A DNA stretch of 64,000 nt from Steroidobacteraceae bacterium (lineage in GTDB: Bacteria > Pseudomonadota > Gammaproteobacteria > Steroidobacterales > Steroidobacteraceae). A model generated the notes under the pieces. That model was given only the letters and a program-made list of their open reading frames with translations, did not search any database and was not told the origin of the DNA. Both the position numbers and the translations under genes were made by a program. The stretch's first letter is position 1. Every line of letters starts with the position of its first letter. The stretch covers positions 439,001-503,000 of the forward strand of contig JAWLAG010000002.1 in NCBI GenBank assembly GCA_041395505.1. Reading direction: 5' to 3'. This document shows, piece after piece, positions 53,516-62,695 of the stretch.

Positions 53516-55205
53516 AGTGTCGATTTACGCGGCCATACTGGAGATTACTGTAATCCTGCAACCACACGCCGTTTCGATGCAGATAGGCCGACCAGTCCCT
53601 CAGCATGCGCCGCAGCTGCCGCGGATTGCCCTGGGCAAGATCGTTGCCCTCGAATGGATCCTGCGCGAGATCGAACAACTGCCACGCAGCCGTTCCGTAG
53701 GGAGACTCGACGCGAACGATTTTCCAGCGCCCGCGACGAACGGCAGTGCGCCCGAACAGTTCCCAGCCAACTGCACGGGAGCTGTCTTCGCCAGCTCTTC
53801 GCGACACATCCTGCAGACGCGACAGCAATGACCGTCCCTCGATCGGAATCAGCTTGCGGCCTTGATACCGGGCGCCAGGGCCGCGCACGCCAGCGATATC
53901 CAGAAGGGTCGGCGTGATATCAAGCACGGTCGCGAATTGCGTGTCGACACCGGCTGGCGCCATGTCGGCGGGTAACCAGGCGATGGCGGGCACACGGATG
54001 CCCCCCTCCGTGGGGAACGCCTTGTAGAGCGCGAACGGTGTCGCGCTGACACGCGCCCAGCCGGGACCATAGGCGGCGAATGAGCCAGGATCCCCCAGGC
54101 TTTCGGTGCGCGTGTCGAATCGCTGCGGAATCCAGGTCGCATTGTCCTGAATGACATAGGGATCGTTGCCTTCGGGCCCGTTATCCGACAGAAAGAAGAT
54201 TGCCGTGCGTTCGAGCTGTCCGGTTTCGCGCAAATGCGCGAGCAGCCTGCCGATCTGTTCGTCGAGGGCATCGACCATGGCGGCATATACCTGCATACGT
54301 CGGCTTTCCCGACCGCGCATCTGCGCATCCAGGCTCGACCAGTCGCGGGCGGCCGGATCGCTGCGCTCAGGTTGATGCGCGAGGCCAGGCGCAAGCCTTC
54401 CAAGCTGGCGCATCCGTTCGACGCGAGCGTCTCGTATGGCGTCGTAGCCTGCATCGTAGATGCCCGCGTATTTTTCGATCGTTGGTCGCGGTGCCTGCAG
54501 CGGCCAGTGCGGCGCCGTATAGGCTGCGTACATGAAGAAGGGCCGTCCGGCCGCGCGCGCCTGGTCACTGTAAGCGATCAGCTTGTCGGTGTAGCTTCGC
54601 GACGAGTAAAAATCGGGCGGCAGCTTGTCGACCGGCTGCCCGTCCTCGCGATACTGGGCCTTGGGCTGGGCACTGGTTCCCGCATCCATGGTGTAGTGCG
54701 ACGCGGCACCTCCCAGCAAGGCGAAACTGTGCGCAAAACCGCGTGTATGCGGTCCCGTCGCGTCACCACGACCCAGATGCCATTTGCCGGCCATGTAGGT
54801 GAGATAACCGGCATCGCGCAACAATTCGGTGACCGTCACGACATGCTCGTTCAGGTAACCCTCGTAGCCTGGCCGTGGCCGGCTGTAGAGCGCACCGCCT
54901 TCGTCGAGTCCACCCATGCCGTTGCGATGGTGATCGACGCCTGTCAACAGCATGGACCGCGAAACCGAACAGGTCGCGGCGGCATGGAAATCGGTGAACA
55001 GCACGCCGTGTCGCGCGATTTCGTCGAGATTCGGGGTGCTGATCTCGCCGCCGTATGCGCCAAGATCGGAATAGCCCAGATCGTCGGCAACGATGAGAAG
55101 GATGTTGGGGCGCTCGACGGTTTGCGCCGTCGCGCATTGCGCCAGCACCGCCAGACAAAGCGCAAACCTGCCCACAAGAACCGATTTGCCTTGGCTTGCT
55201 AGCAC
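53505..55205 (-). CDS. Exported arylsulfatase-family enzyme with atypical formylglycine motif
   Basis: A 566-residue sulfatase resembling Pseudomonas arylsulfatase. A signal peptide ends near CATAQ. PNILLIVADDLGYSDLGAYG holds the calcium-binding D41-D42, and GKWHLGRG, TAPHWPLQAP and FLSDNGPEGND are further active-site blocks. The residue to be converted to formylglycine is C79 in ATCSVSRSMLLTG. The standard motif is C-x-P-x-R, and here the Pro is Val (codon GTT), so maturation may be poor or use another system. No sulfatase-maturing enzyme gene is in the window. The start is the GTG at 55205 with a G-rich site before it. Confidence 0.88.
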   Translation of the reverse strand: MLASQGKSVLVGRFALCLAVLAQCATAQTVERPNILLIVADDLGYSDLGAYGGEISTPNLDEIARHGVLFTDFHAAATCSVSRSMLLTGVDHHRNGMGGLDEGGALYSRPRPGYEGYLNEHVVTVTELLRDAGYLTYMAGKWHLGRGDATGPHTRGFAHSFALLGGAASHYTMDAGTSAQPKAQYREDGQPVDKLPPDFYSSRSYTDKLIAYSDQARAAGRPFFMYAAYTAPHWPLQAPRPTIEKYAGIYDAGYDAIRDARVERMRQLGRLAPGLAHQPERSDPAARDWSSLDAQMRGRESRRMQVYAAMVDALDEQIGRLLAHLRETGQLERTAIFFLSDNGPEGNDPYVIQDNATWIPQRFDTRTESLGDPGSFAAYGPGWARVSATPFALYKAFPTEGGIRVPAIAWLPADMAPAGVDTQFATVLDITPTLLDIAGVRGPGARYQGRKLIPIEGRSLLSRLQDVSRRAGEDSSRAVGWELFGRTAVRRGRWKIVRVESPYGTAAWQLFDLAQDPFEGNDLAQGNPRQLRRMLRDWSAYLHRNGVWLQDYSNLQYGRVNRHYEH

Positions 55206-55348
55206 GTCGGCACCCCCATCGGTTCATATTATATTATTGAATACATTCAGCGCAATTGAATGGCCACCAAGCCCGGGGTATTCCCGGCGGAAAATCGGCC
55301 GGGCAGTCCGTCGGAAACGCCGACTGCGGGGCAGCGTTGCCGGCTGAC

Positions 55349-56290
55349 TCAACCCGGCGCGTTGTTCGGCTGCGAAGGTTTGCCGCGATCTAGTTGCTGC
55401 CGGGAAAGCTCCGCCTTCTTGTGCGCCGGCGTGAGGATGGCAAGCACGGCAGCGATGGCTATGCCGACGGTGACGAGCGTGATTTCAAACCAGTATTCGC
55501 CCGGATGGACCCAGAAGTCCTTGTACAGATTCCAACGGCCCATGATCTCCTCGACATTCCAGCTGATGATCGCAGTAGGAATGGCGTAACGGATTGCCGT
55601 CGTCACGCGCCAGAAACGCAAGAGACGCTGGATCAGATAAACCGCCCATATGACATTGAGGAAGAACAGCACATAGGTCACGGGGTGGCGGTCACCAAGA
55701 ATGCTTTCGTCGTAGATGAATAGCAGCAGCACGTAGAAGAACCAGATGACGTAGATCGTCTCGAGCGCCGTGATCGCCGCGAAGTTGCGTTCATGCGAGG
55801 GATTGGGCTTGCCGGTCTTCAGGCCGAGATTGCGCTGCAGCCACAAGAAGAAATTGCACTTGGTTTCCTTGTTGAACAGGAAATAGGTCAGCGTTGCGGC
55901 CAGCACGCCAACGGAGGACATCATCACCAGGTACTCGTTCTTGGTGGCGATTTCGCCGGGGTGGTAGGGATCCATGAGGTCCTTCACACCCAGATAGTCC
56001 GCAGCCCAGACGTAGGAGAATTCGACCCAACCCGTCCACAGGCAGGTTCCCGCCCAGAACCCAATCCAGGTCGCGGCAACTTCATTCTTGCGGCGCATCC
56101 CCCACCACAGAAAGACAGCGCCGAACAGTCCGAGACCAAACGCTGTCTGCAGCACATAATTCGGTCCCGGCCAGATATGCTCCATGATCGTCATCTGGGC
56201 ATGACCGAGGCCCTGCACGAGAAACACGATCAGAAAGGCAATCAGGCCCACCCATGGTGGCCGATAGAAGAAATCCTTGAAACTACCCAT
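55349..56290 (-). CDS. Conserved-looking polytopic membrane protein of unknown function
   Basis: I do not recognise the family. The 313-residue protein has about seven to eight hydrophobic helices (near 15-33, 47-64, 73-97, 122-140, 175-196, 203-222, 238-245 and 258-280). Polar residues inside or near helices include GLGHAQMTIMEHIWPGPNY, VEFSYVWAADYLG and ISWNVEEIMGRWN, with several conserved-type His, Glu and Trp. The C-terminus is a charged tail. I start at the ATG at 56290, with GAGG nine bases upstream. It stands alone between the sulfatase operon and the two-component system. A membrane-bound enzyme or cofactor-binding protein is possible. Confidence 0.65.
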   Translation of the reverse strand: MGSFKDFFYRPPWVGLIAFLIVFLVQGLGHAQMTIMEHIWPGPNYVLQTAFGLGLFGAVFLWWGMRRKNEVAATWIGFWAGTCLWTGWVEFSYVWAADYLGVKDLMDPYHPGEIATKNEYLVMMSSVGVLAATLTYFLFNKETKCNFFLWLQRNLGLKTGKPNPSHERNFAAITALETIYVIWFFYVLLLFIYDESILGDRHPVTYVLFFLNVIWAVYLIQRLLRFWRVTTAIRYAIPTAIISWNVEEIMGRWNLYKDFWVHPGEYWFEITLVTVGIAIAAVLAILTPAHKKAELSRQQLDRGKPSQPNNAPG

Positions 56291-56409
56291 GCGCGCAATC
56301 CTCGTGAATGACACAATTCTAGCCCGCCCTTTCCGTATGCTGGGTCAACACTCGGTCAACGACGCGCAGGCAATTGCCACCTGATGGATATTCCGCACGA
56401 CAATCGACC

Positions 56410-57138
56410 GTGAATACCAGCGACGCATCGCCGCAACACCGCCCAAGGCTGCTTCTGGTCGACGACGACCGGCATCTTGCGGCCCTCCTCGAGGAGTTCC
56501 TGTCGCTGCAGGGCTTTCAGGTGCGGATGGTGCACGACGGCGAGGCGGCGCTCGAAGCGATCGCCGCCGATCCGCCGGATCTCGTCGTTCTCGATGTCAT
56601 GCTGCCCGGCATCAGCGGTTTCGACGTACTCGCGACGCTTCGCCGCGAACACGACTTGCCGGTGATGATGCTGACAGCCCGCGGTGATGAATCCGATCGT
56701 ATCGCCGGACTCACCCGTGGCGCCGACGATTACCTGCCGAAGCCCTTCAACCCGTTGGAACTCGCGGCGCGTATTCGCGCTGTACTGAAGCGAACTCGCG
56801 TATCGGCGCGCGCCGTTGATCCACAGGCAAACCTCAGCGTCGGTGCGATCGCACTCGATCGCAAACGTCGCGACGTGGTCGTCGACGGCACGCCTGTCGC
56901 GCTGACCGCGAGCGAGCTGCGCGTGCTCGAGCAGCTGATGTTGCGCCCGGGTGAGGTATTGTCGCGCGCAAGACTGACCGAGCTTGCGCTCAATCGCCCG
57001 CTCGGCGCCTACGATCGCAGCATCGATACGCTGATCAGCAATCTGCGACGCAAGCTCACCATCAGCGGCAAGGCTACGCCGACGATCCGCAGCCTGCGCG
57101 GTCACGGCTATGTCCTCGACGATGGAGTGCGCGGTTGA
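56410..57138 (+). CDS. OmpR/PhoB-family response regulator
   Basis: A 242-residue regulator with a receiver domain (phospho-acceptor D62 in LVVLDVMLPGISG, Lys in YLPKPFNPLELAARIRAVLKR) and a C-terminal winged helix (VALTASELRVLEQLMLRPGE, SIDTLISNLRRKL, IRSLRGHGYVL). The start is the GTG at 56410; the in-frame TTG at 56374 is less likely. The kinase gene follows with a four-base overlap, so they form one unit, most like CpxR/CpxA in layout. The target genes are not evident. Confidence 0.92.
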   Translation: MNTSDASPQHRPRLLLVDDDRHLAALLEEFLSLQGFQVRMVHDGEAALEAIAADPPDLVVLDVMLPGISGFDVLATLRREHDLPVMMLTARGDESDRIAGLTRGADDYLPKPFNPLELAARIRAVLKRTRVSARAVDPQANLSVGAIALDRKRRDVVVDGTPVALTASELRVLEQLMLRPGEVLSRARLTELALNRPLGAYDRSIDTLISNLRRKLTISGKATPTIRSLRGHGYVLDDGVRG

Positions 57139-58496
57139 TCCTCGATCGCCTCGGCTCGCGGCTCTATTGGCGTATTGCGCTCTATATTGGCGCCGCCATC
57201 GCAGCCTTCGTGCCGCTTGGTATCGCCAGCGTCGCGCTGGTCGCATCGCACGAGTTCCAGGACTACAGCGCCACGCGACACAGCACACTCGGGCGCGAGG
57301 CCGCACAGGCGCTGGCCCGCGGCGGTCGTGGCGCGCTCGTGCAATGGCTTGCGCGCGATGCACGCATACCCCAGGACGTGTCCGTATACATCCTGGATGA
57401 GTCATCGCAGGACATATTGGGACGGTCATTGCCCAAGGGCTATGGCGATTTCATTCGCAAATATGTCGTCGGCGAACCTACCGCGCCGGCGGACAGTTAC
57501 CAGCCAATCCGCCTCGCGCCGCAGCTCCTCGGCTCGAATGGCGATCGATACGCATTCCTTGTCATGCCGCGCAACGCGGGCTGGTGGGGAAGCCCGGCGA
57601 CGATCGCGGGCATTGTCTTTGCCGCGCTACTGGTCATTGCGAGCGTGGCGTGGCTGATTGCCCGCGCCATCAACCGGCCGATCGGCGAGTTGCAGATTGC
57701 AGTGCGTAGCCTGGCATCCGGACACGTGCAGGCGCGGGCGCCGGCCGCGATCGTCGCGCGACGCGATGAAGTCGGCGCGCTGGCAGCGGATTTCAATTCG
57801 ATGGCGAACCAGATAGAGGCGTTGTTGCGTGGCCGGGAAGAATTGATGCGCGAGCTATCGCATGAACTGCGATCGCCGCTCGCCCGCATGCAAGCCGCCG
57901 TGGCGCTCATCGATCAGCGTCAAGCACTGCGCCCGACCGACCGTGAATCGATCGAACGTGACGTGGCACGCATGAATCAGGTCATCGGTGACCTGCTGCG
58001 TTACTCGCGACTCGACTCCGCGGCACAGGTTCAGCGGCGCCTGTTGCGTGTGAACGTGCTGCTCGCCGAAATCGTCCAGGAGGAGGAGGTCGAGGCATCG
58101 AGCCACGGCTGCCGGCTGCGCACGGCCATCGATGACGATCTTGCCGTCGTCGGGGACCCGGAGCTGCTGCGCAGTGGCCTCGAGAACATCATACGCAACG
58201 CCATCAAGTACTCACCGCGCGGCGCGGACGTTGAGATTCGCGCATCGCGGCTGGATGACGACATTCATATCGAAGTGCTCGATCGCGGACCCGGCGTGCC
58301 ATCGGGGATGCTCGAGTCCATTTTCGAACCCTATTTTCGCGGCCCACCGGCTGCTACGGATCGCAGCGGCACGGGCCTCGGGCTGGCCATTGCGCGGCGC
58401 GTTTTCACCGCCCATGGTGGCACCATCGTGGCGCGCTGCCGTACCGACGGCGGCCTGGCCATCAAGGTGACCTTGCCGGCCGCGAAAATCAGTTGA
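57135..58496 (+). CDS. Sensor histidine kinase (CpxA-like layout)
   Basis: A 453-residue inner-membrane kinase. Helix 1 (about 12-35) and helix 2 (about 155-178) enclose a periplasmic sensor of about 120 residues. A HAMP domain follows (RAINRPIGELQIAVRSLASG), then the HisKA motif ELSHELRSPLARMQAAV with phospho-acceptor H243, and the ATPase domain with NIIRNAIKYSP, DRGPGVPSGMLESIFEPY and GTGLGLAIARRVF. The start is a TTG at 57135 overlapping the regulator stop (TTGA). The cupin gene lies 27 bases downstream and may belong to the operon. Confidence 0.92.
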   Translation: MILDRLGSRLYWRIALYIGAAIAAFVPLGIASVALVASHEFQDYSATRHSTLGREAAQALARGGRGALVQWLARDARIPQDVSVYILDESSQDILGRSLPKGYGDFIRKYVVGEPTAPADSYQPIRLAPQLLGSNGDRYAFLVMPRNAGWWGSPATIAGIVFAALLVIASVAWLIARAINRPIGELQIAVRSLASGHVQARAPAAIVARRDEVGALAADFNSMANQIEALLRGREELMRELSHELRSPLARMQAAVALIDQRQALRPTDRESIERDVARMNQVIGDLLRYSRLDSAAQVQRRLLRVNVLLAEIVQEEEVEASSHGCRLRTAIDDDLAVVGDPELLRSGLENIIRNAIKYSPRGADVEIRASRLDDDIHIEVLDRGPGVPSGMLESIFEPYFRGPPAATDRSGTGLGLAIARRVFTAHGGTIVARCRTDGGLAIKVTLPAAKIS

Positions 58497-58523
58497 TACC
58501 TGGCCAAATCCCTGGAGTGAGTC

Positions 58524-58988
58524 ATGGCGAAAATCGATCAGGAGAAAATCACCCCCAATCGTGGCACGCGCTACCCGCCGCCCCACGACGTGCCCTGCCG
58601 CGGACGCATCTGGTGGGCGCTCGGAACCGCGGCCGGGCTCACCCAGTTTGGCGTGCACCGTCTGGTTCTGCCGCCTGGCACCTGGTCGAGCCAGCGTCAT
58701 TGGCACTCGCACGAGGATGAATTCGTCTACGTGCTGTCCGGCGACGTCATCCTTGTCACGGACGCGGGGGAAGAGCCGCTGCGCGCCGGCGACGCGGTGG
58801 GCTTCAAGGCCGGCACCGGCGACGGGCATCATCTGCAAAACCGGAGCGACAGCGATGCCGAGCTGCTGATCGTCGGTTCACGGGATGAGCGCGATCATGG
58901 CGAGTACTCGGACATCGACATGGTTTTCGATGTCGGACGCTACAGCGGCAAGCCCTACTACAAACACAAGGACGGCACTCCTTATTAA
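58524..58988 (+). CDS. Small cupin protein
   Basis: A 154-residue single-cupin cytoplasmic protein. The first motif is RHWHSHEDEFVYVLSGDVIL, the second DAVGFKAGTGDGHHLQNRS, giving His/Glu/His ligands for a metal ion. The C-terminal tail (DVGRYSGKPYYKHKDGTPY) recurs in cupins annotated as binding or isomerase proteins, without known activity. It follows the kinase gene by 27 bases with a GGAG site near the ATG. Confidence 0.82.
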   Translation: MAKIDQEKITPNRGTRYPPPHDVPCRGRIWWALGTAAGLTQFGVHRLVLPPGTWSSQRHWHSHEDEFVYVLSGDVILVTDAGEEPLRAGDAVGFKAGTGDGHHLQNRSDSDAELLIVGSRDERDHGEYSDIDMVFDVGRYSGKPYYKHKDGTPY

Positions 58989-58989
58989 A

Positions 58990-59016
58990 GGAGTGCGCTC
59001 CCCGGCGACCGCCGGG
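58990..59016. terminator. Two adjacent hairpins between convergent genes
   Basis: GGAG-TGCG-CTCC (58990-59001) and CCCGGC-GACC-GCCGGG (59001-59016) share one base and fill the gap between two convergent stop codons exactly. No T tract follows on either side, so this is a probable two-way stop or RNA-end stabiliser, not a standard terminator. Confidence 0.4.
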
Positions 59017-59379
59017 CTATAGATCGATCACCGACTTGAAACCACCGAAGATCAGGCGCTTGCCGTCGAAGGGCATCGCCTTGGGGTTCATCATCTTTGC
59101 AAGGCGCCGGTCCTTCATGACTTTGGCGTTGACCTGGTCGCGATGCCGGCGTGACTTGTAGACAATGTAGGAAAACCAGACCACCTCGCTCGGCTTCAAC
59201 TTGACCGCGCGAGTGAACGAGGTGTACTTGCCCTTCGGCACGTCGTCGGCCATGCACTCGCGGTACTCGAGCGCGCCGTGGTCGCGCCAGACTTTGCCGG
59301 CGAGCCTTGCGATACGCCGGTAGTCGGCGATCTTCTTGCGAGGAACCGGTACCAGAAATCCATCGACGTAGACGCTCAT
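59017..59379 (-). CDS. DUF1428-family protein
   Basis: A 120-residue protein of the DUF1428 family, small dimeric alpha+beta barrel proteins of unknown role. MSVYVDGFLVPVPRKKIADY, WRDHGALEYRECMADDVP and WFSYIVYKSRRHRDQVNAKV are its characteristic blocks. It is probably cytoplasmic. It is a single gene, convergent with the cupin gene, and its promoter lies in the 140-base gap shared with the rightward Mpo1-like gene. Confidence 0.9.
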   Translation of the reverse strand: MSVYVDGFLVPVPRKKIADYRRIARLAGKVWRDHGALEYRECMADDVPKGKYTSFTRAVKLKPSEVVWFSYIVYKSRRHRDQVNAKVMKDRRLAKMMNPKAMPFDGKRLIFGGFKSVIDL

Positions 59380-59518
59380 GCGGGTCTCCCGAAATTTGAT
59401 TTGGCTTCTGATTGCGAATTGTATCGGACATCGCGATACCTAGGGATAAGTGGTCACGGAAATGACATGAAAACGCGATAAAACCTTCGCGTACCGGAAA
59501 ATTGGATGAGGTCCCGGC

Positions 59519-60130
59519 GTGCGCGAATTCTTCGATGCCCTGCGTATACAGCGCTGGGATGACCACCGCTACTATCACCATAGCCGCGTCAATCAGTCAC
59601 TGCATCTGGTGAGCGCTATAAGCTTTCTTACCGCATATGCCATTGTATTGGTCGATCCAGCCGCAGCAGCCCTGATCGGATGGTTGCTAGCCATGGTCAG
59701 CCGCCAGGCGGGGCACTTCTTTTTCGAGCCCAAGGGCTACGATGAAGTCAATCAGGCCAGCCATGAGCACAAAGAAGACATCAAGGTCGGGTATAACCTG
59801 AAGCGCAAAATGATATTGCTCGCTGTGTGGGCATTGTCGCCCGTCGTGCTTTGGTTCGACCCAACGTTTTTCGGCATGATGAGCGCTCATCGGGATCCGA
59901 CGGGGTACATCCAGAACGTCGGAAAAGTCTGGTTGGGCATAGGTATTGCAGGCCTTCTCTTTCGAACAATGCAACTCTTCGTTGTCAGGGACATACGCAC
60001 GGGGCTCGTCTGGCTGACGAAGATCCTCACTGACCCAATCCACGACGTCATGCTGTACTACAAAGCGCCGCTGTATCTGTTGCGCGGCGAGTGGATCGAC
60101 CCCATGTGGGACGTGCGAAAACGCGCTTGA
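59519..60130 (+). CDS. Mpo1-like (DUF962) integral membrane protein
   Basis: A 203-residue membrane protein. RYYHHSRVNQSLHLVSAISF and RQAGHFFFEPKGYDEVNQASH match the His-rich pattern of DUF962/Mpo1, whose yeast member is an Fe-dependent dioxygenase acting on 2-hydroxy fatty acids. At least four membrane segments are visible. The C-terminal part (LRGEWIDPMW) is longer than in small Mpo1 proteins. The start is a GTG at 59519. Its last 73 bases overlap the convergent aminotransferase gene. Closeness to lipid genes supports a lipid role, but this is inference. Confidence 0.75.
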   Translation: MREFFDALRIQRWDDHRYYHHSRVNQSLHLVSAISFLTAYAIVLVDPAAAALIGWLLAMVSRQAGHFFFEPKGYDEVNQASHEHKEDIKVGYNLKRKMILLAVWALSPVVLWFDPTFFGMMSAHRDPTGYIQNVGKVWLGIGIAGLLFRTMQLFVVRDIRTGLVWLTKILTDPIHDVMLYYKAPLYLLRGEWIDPMWDVRKRA

Positions 60131-61764
60131 ATCATTTCCCGCAGAAGCTGAAGACTGATCGTGCGGTCGTTTTGCCCGGCGGGTACATAGAACCAACCGT
60201 CGGCGGCCGCTAGTCTTGCCGCTGTTACAAAACGTTCCGAAACGTTTTCAAAATCCGCATCGCTGGCGCCGATGGGGAATATGAAGCGTCCAGTTCCCAC
60301 CCAACTGAGATGCAATCCCTGCGCCCGCAGATAGAACTGCAGCATCCAGTTATATCGCGACGAACTAAGGTAATTTGTCGTAAAGATGGATGAAAGATTG
60401 GTCACCGCGACAGGCACGCTGGCCGCCGACAGTTGCTCATTGAGTGCCGCTGCACGTGCGCTCCACCGCGAGTCGAGAGATATGTATTCGGTCTGTATTT
60501 CCGGGTCGTCCAGCGTGCTTAGAAATGCATGCATTGCGCCGATCACATAAGGATGCGTATTGAAAGTTCCGCGAGCAAAGCAAATATCTGCCGGGCGGTC
60601 CGAACGAAAGCGGCGCATGAGGTCCATTTGGCCGCAGAGGACACCAACCGGAAGTCCACCACCCAACGTCTTGCCGTAAGTCACGAGATCAGCGCGAACA
60701 CCGAAATATTCCTGGGCGCCGCCAACTGCGAGCCGGAACCCGACAAAGACCTCGTCGAAAATCAAAGGAATCCTCCGCTCCGTACAGATTTCCCGAAGTT
60801 GACCCAGCCATCGTGCATAGTCATCTCGAGAGATCCGCCGTGTGTGACGGGAGGCAACCAACGCGCTGTCGGCTGGTGCATTGGAGTTAGGATGCAATGC
60901 CTGCAATGGATTGATGAGCACACAAGCGATGTCGTCGCGCGCACGCACGACGCTCAGGCTGCGCTCGTCAATATCACGCAGAGTATAGGTATCGGTGGCA
61001 ACGGTCGGATTTCCGACACCGGACTGCACATCTCCCCACCAACCGTGGTACGCGCCGCAGAAGCGAACCAGCTTGGAGCGTCCGGTGTGGTACCGTGCCA
61101 GACGAACTGCCTGCATGACTGCTTCCGTTCCCGACATGTGGAAGGACACTTCATCTAGATGAGATATTTGTTTCAATCGGCGTACGACGTCGACAACCAG
61201 CGGATGATAGGCGCCCAGTACTGGCCCAAGATCTTTCACAGCGCTGTTGCCCTTTTCGATACACGCTTTGTAGAAATCATAACCAAGAACATTGACGCCA
61301 TAGGAACCGCTCAGGTCAAAGCTGCACTTGCCGTCGATATCCGTCAATTCCATTCCGTTGCTGGAAACAAAGAAGATCGGCACTTGCAGTTGCTGCCGGA
61401 CGAGCGCGCTGAATTGAAACGGTACTTGGTAGCGCGAAGTAAACTGCATGTCGGAGAGGATAGTGCGTGCGCGCTCCGCAAGCGGCCGCGACAGCTGGTC
61501 GTGGGCGCGGAACCTGTCCGCGAGTTGCGCGAATCCTTCCCTACGCCTGGTCACGATCGGGGCTGGAGCGCCGTCGACGGCGAAGAAACTGTCTGCGTCA
61601 TAGTCATAAAATGGAACAAGTCGCGCAAAGCGCCGCGCGATGCGAGCGTGTCCTGCCAATGAGGGGTGCTTGGCTCTGGACAGGGCAATTCGCCGCATGA
61701 ACGCCCGTATGATGACCAGGCACCCCAGGAGCACTGACACAATTGCGATGATAGCCAGGTACAT
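60058..61764 (-). CDS. Membrane-anchored class III aminotransferase (glutamate-1-semialdehyde aminomutase-like)
   Basis: A 568-residue protein with an N-terminal membrane helix (MYLAIIAIVSVLLGCLVIIR) and a basic linker, followed from about residue 105 by a PLP-fold resembling glutamate-1-semialdehyde aminomutase. Key residues are SGTEAVMQAVRLARYHTGR, D338-E339 in PLIFDEVFVGFR and the Schiff-base K365 in YGKTLGGGLPVG. Housekeeping HemL has about 430 residues, is soluble, and has no such anchor, so this is not the tetrapyrrole enzyme. It is divergent from a phosphatidylserine decarboxylase gene, suggesting amino-lipid or head-group chemistry at the membrane. Confidence 0.83.
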   Translation of the reverse strand: MYLAIIAIVSVLLGCLVIIRAFMRRIALSRAKHPSLAGHARIARRFARLVPFYDYDADSFFAVDGAPAPIVTRRREGFAQLADRFRAHDQLSRPLAERARTILSDMQFTSRYQVPFQFSALVRQQLQVPIFFVSSNGMELTDIDGKCSFDLSGSYGVNVLGYDFYKACIEKGNSAVKDLGPVLGAYHPLVVDVVRRLKQISHLDEVSFHMSGTEAVMQAVRLARYHTGRSKLVRFCGAYHGWWGDVQSGVGNPTVATDTYTLRDIDERSLSVVRARDDIACVLINPLQALHPNSNAPADSALVASRHTRRISRDDYARWLGQLREICTERRIPLIFDEVFVGFRLAVGGAQEYFGVRADLVTYGKTLGGGLPVGVLCGQMDLMRRFRSDRPADICFARGTFNTHPYVIGAMHAFLSTLDDPEIQTEYISLDSRWSARAAALNEQLSAASVPVAVTNLSSIFTTNYLSSSRYNWMLQFYLRAQGLHLSWVGTGRFIFPIGASDADFENVSERFVTAARLAAADGWFYVPAGQNDRTISLQLLREMIQARFRTSHMGSIHSPRNRYSGAL

Positions 61765-61809
61765 GTTTGGGCCGCCTTGCGGAAACTATTGCGAATTCAT
61801 GACAAAACA

Positions 61810-62685
61810 ATGAAAGCGGACCAAAATCGTCCAACGCCGACGAGTTTGCGGAGTGAGATCAATTTTCTCCTGACCAATCGCATCCCGCGCCGCCAGCTCA
61901 CTCGACTTTTTCGCCACATCAGTCGAATTGAGTCGCGACGATTCACGCGGGCTGGCATTTGGCTTTGGCGACGGTTTTGCGATCTCGATCTCAGTGACTC
62001 TGCGGGTGGCGAGTTTCGAAGCTTGCACGCTGTTTTTACTCGCGCGCTGCGCAGTGGAGCCCGCCCGATCAATCCCGACTCCAATACGATAGTCAGCCCA
62101 TGCGATGGCATCATCGGCGCCATGGGCCGGGTGAGCAGTGGATTGGCTTTGCAGACCAAGGGTCTCAGATATTCGCTGGCCGACCTGCTGCAGGATTCGC
62201 TGCTTGCGCAAGACCACGAGGGCCGAAACTACGTGACGCTCCGTCTTACGGCCGGAATGTATCACCGAATCCACGCGCCTTATGGCTGCCGCGTACGTGA
62301 GGTTATTTATTTGTGGGGCGACACGTGGAATGTAAATCCCGTCGCACTGCAGCGAATCGAGCGATTGTATTGCAGAAACGAACGTGCCGTGATTCGCTGC
62401 GAGCTCGATAAGAATGCCGGCGCGGTTACACTGGTACCGGTGGCTGCGATACTGGTGGCGAGCATACGCCTGCATTTCATTGACTACCGCTTGCACCTGC
62501 AATATCGGGGACCGAAACGAATCGGCTGCGATGTCCGGCTCAACAAGGGTGAAGAGATGGGTTGGTTCGAGCATGGCTCGACCATCATTGTGTTCGCTCC
62601 CGAAGACGCCGCCTTGTCAGCGACATTGCGAACCGGTGAGTGCATTCGCGTCGGTCAGCCACTGTTTACATTTGCTAAAAGCTAG
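61810..62685 (+). CDS. Phosphatidylserine decarboxylase-family protein
   Basis: This would decarboxylate phosphatidylserine, or a related amino-acid lipid, with a self-made pyruvoyl group. In 291 residues the autocleavage triad is D99 (SPCDGIIGAMG), H155 (YHRIHAPYGC) and S257 in GWFEHGSTIIVF. The cleavage site is H-G-S-T where E. coli Psd has L-G-S-T. I use the ATG at 61810; a TTG at 61777 in frame is possible. The window also has a CdsA-like gene far away but no phosphatidylserine synthase here, so its lipid substrate may be unusual. Confidence 0.87.
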   Translation: MKADQNRPTPTSLRSEINFLLTNRIPRRQLTRLFRHISRIESRRFTRAGIWLWRRFCDLDLSDSAGGEFRSLHAVFTRALRSGARPINPDSNTIVSPCDGIIGAMGRVSSGLALQTKGLRYSLADLLQDSLLAQDHEGRNYVTLRLTAGMYHRIHAPYGCRVREVIYLWGDTWNVNPVALQRIERLYCRNERAVIRCELDKNAGAVTLVPVAAILVASIRLHFIDYRLHLQYRGPKRIGCDVRLNKGEEMGWFEHGSTIIVFAPEDAALSATLRTGECIRVGQPLFTFAKS

Positions 62686-62695
62686 CGGTTCCGTG

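Noticed and set aside
55228..55249. Fourth copy of the AT-rich operator before the arylsulfatase gene
   Set aside because: Only the left arm matches (ATTATATTA, 8 of 9). The right arm matches about 3 of 9, so I do not count it as a site.
60058..61764. Housekeeping hemL
   Set aside because: The protein has a membrane anchor and an added linker of about 100 residues, and lies among lipid genes, unlike soluble HemL.
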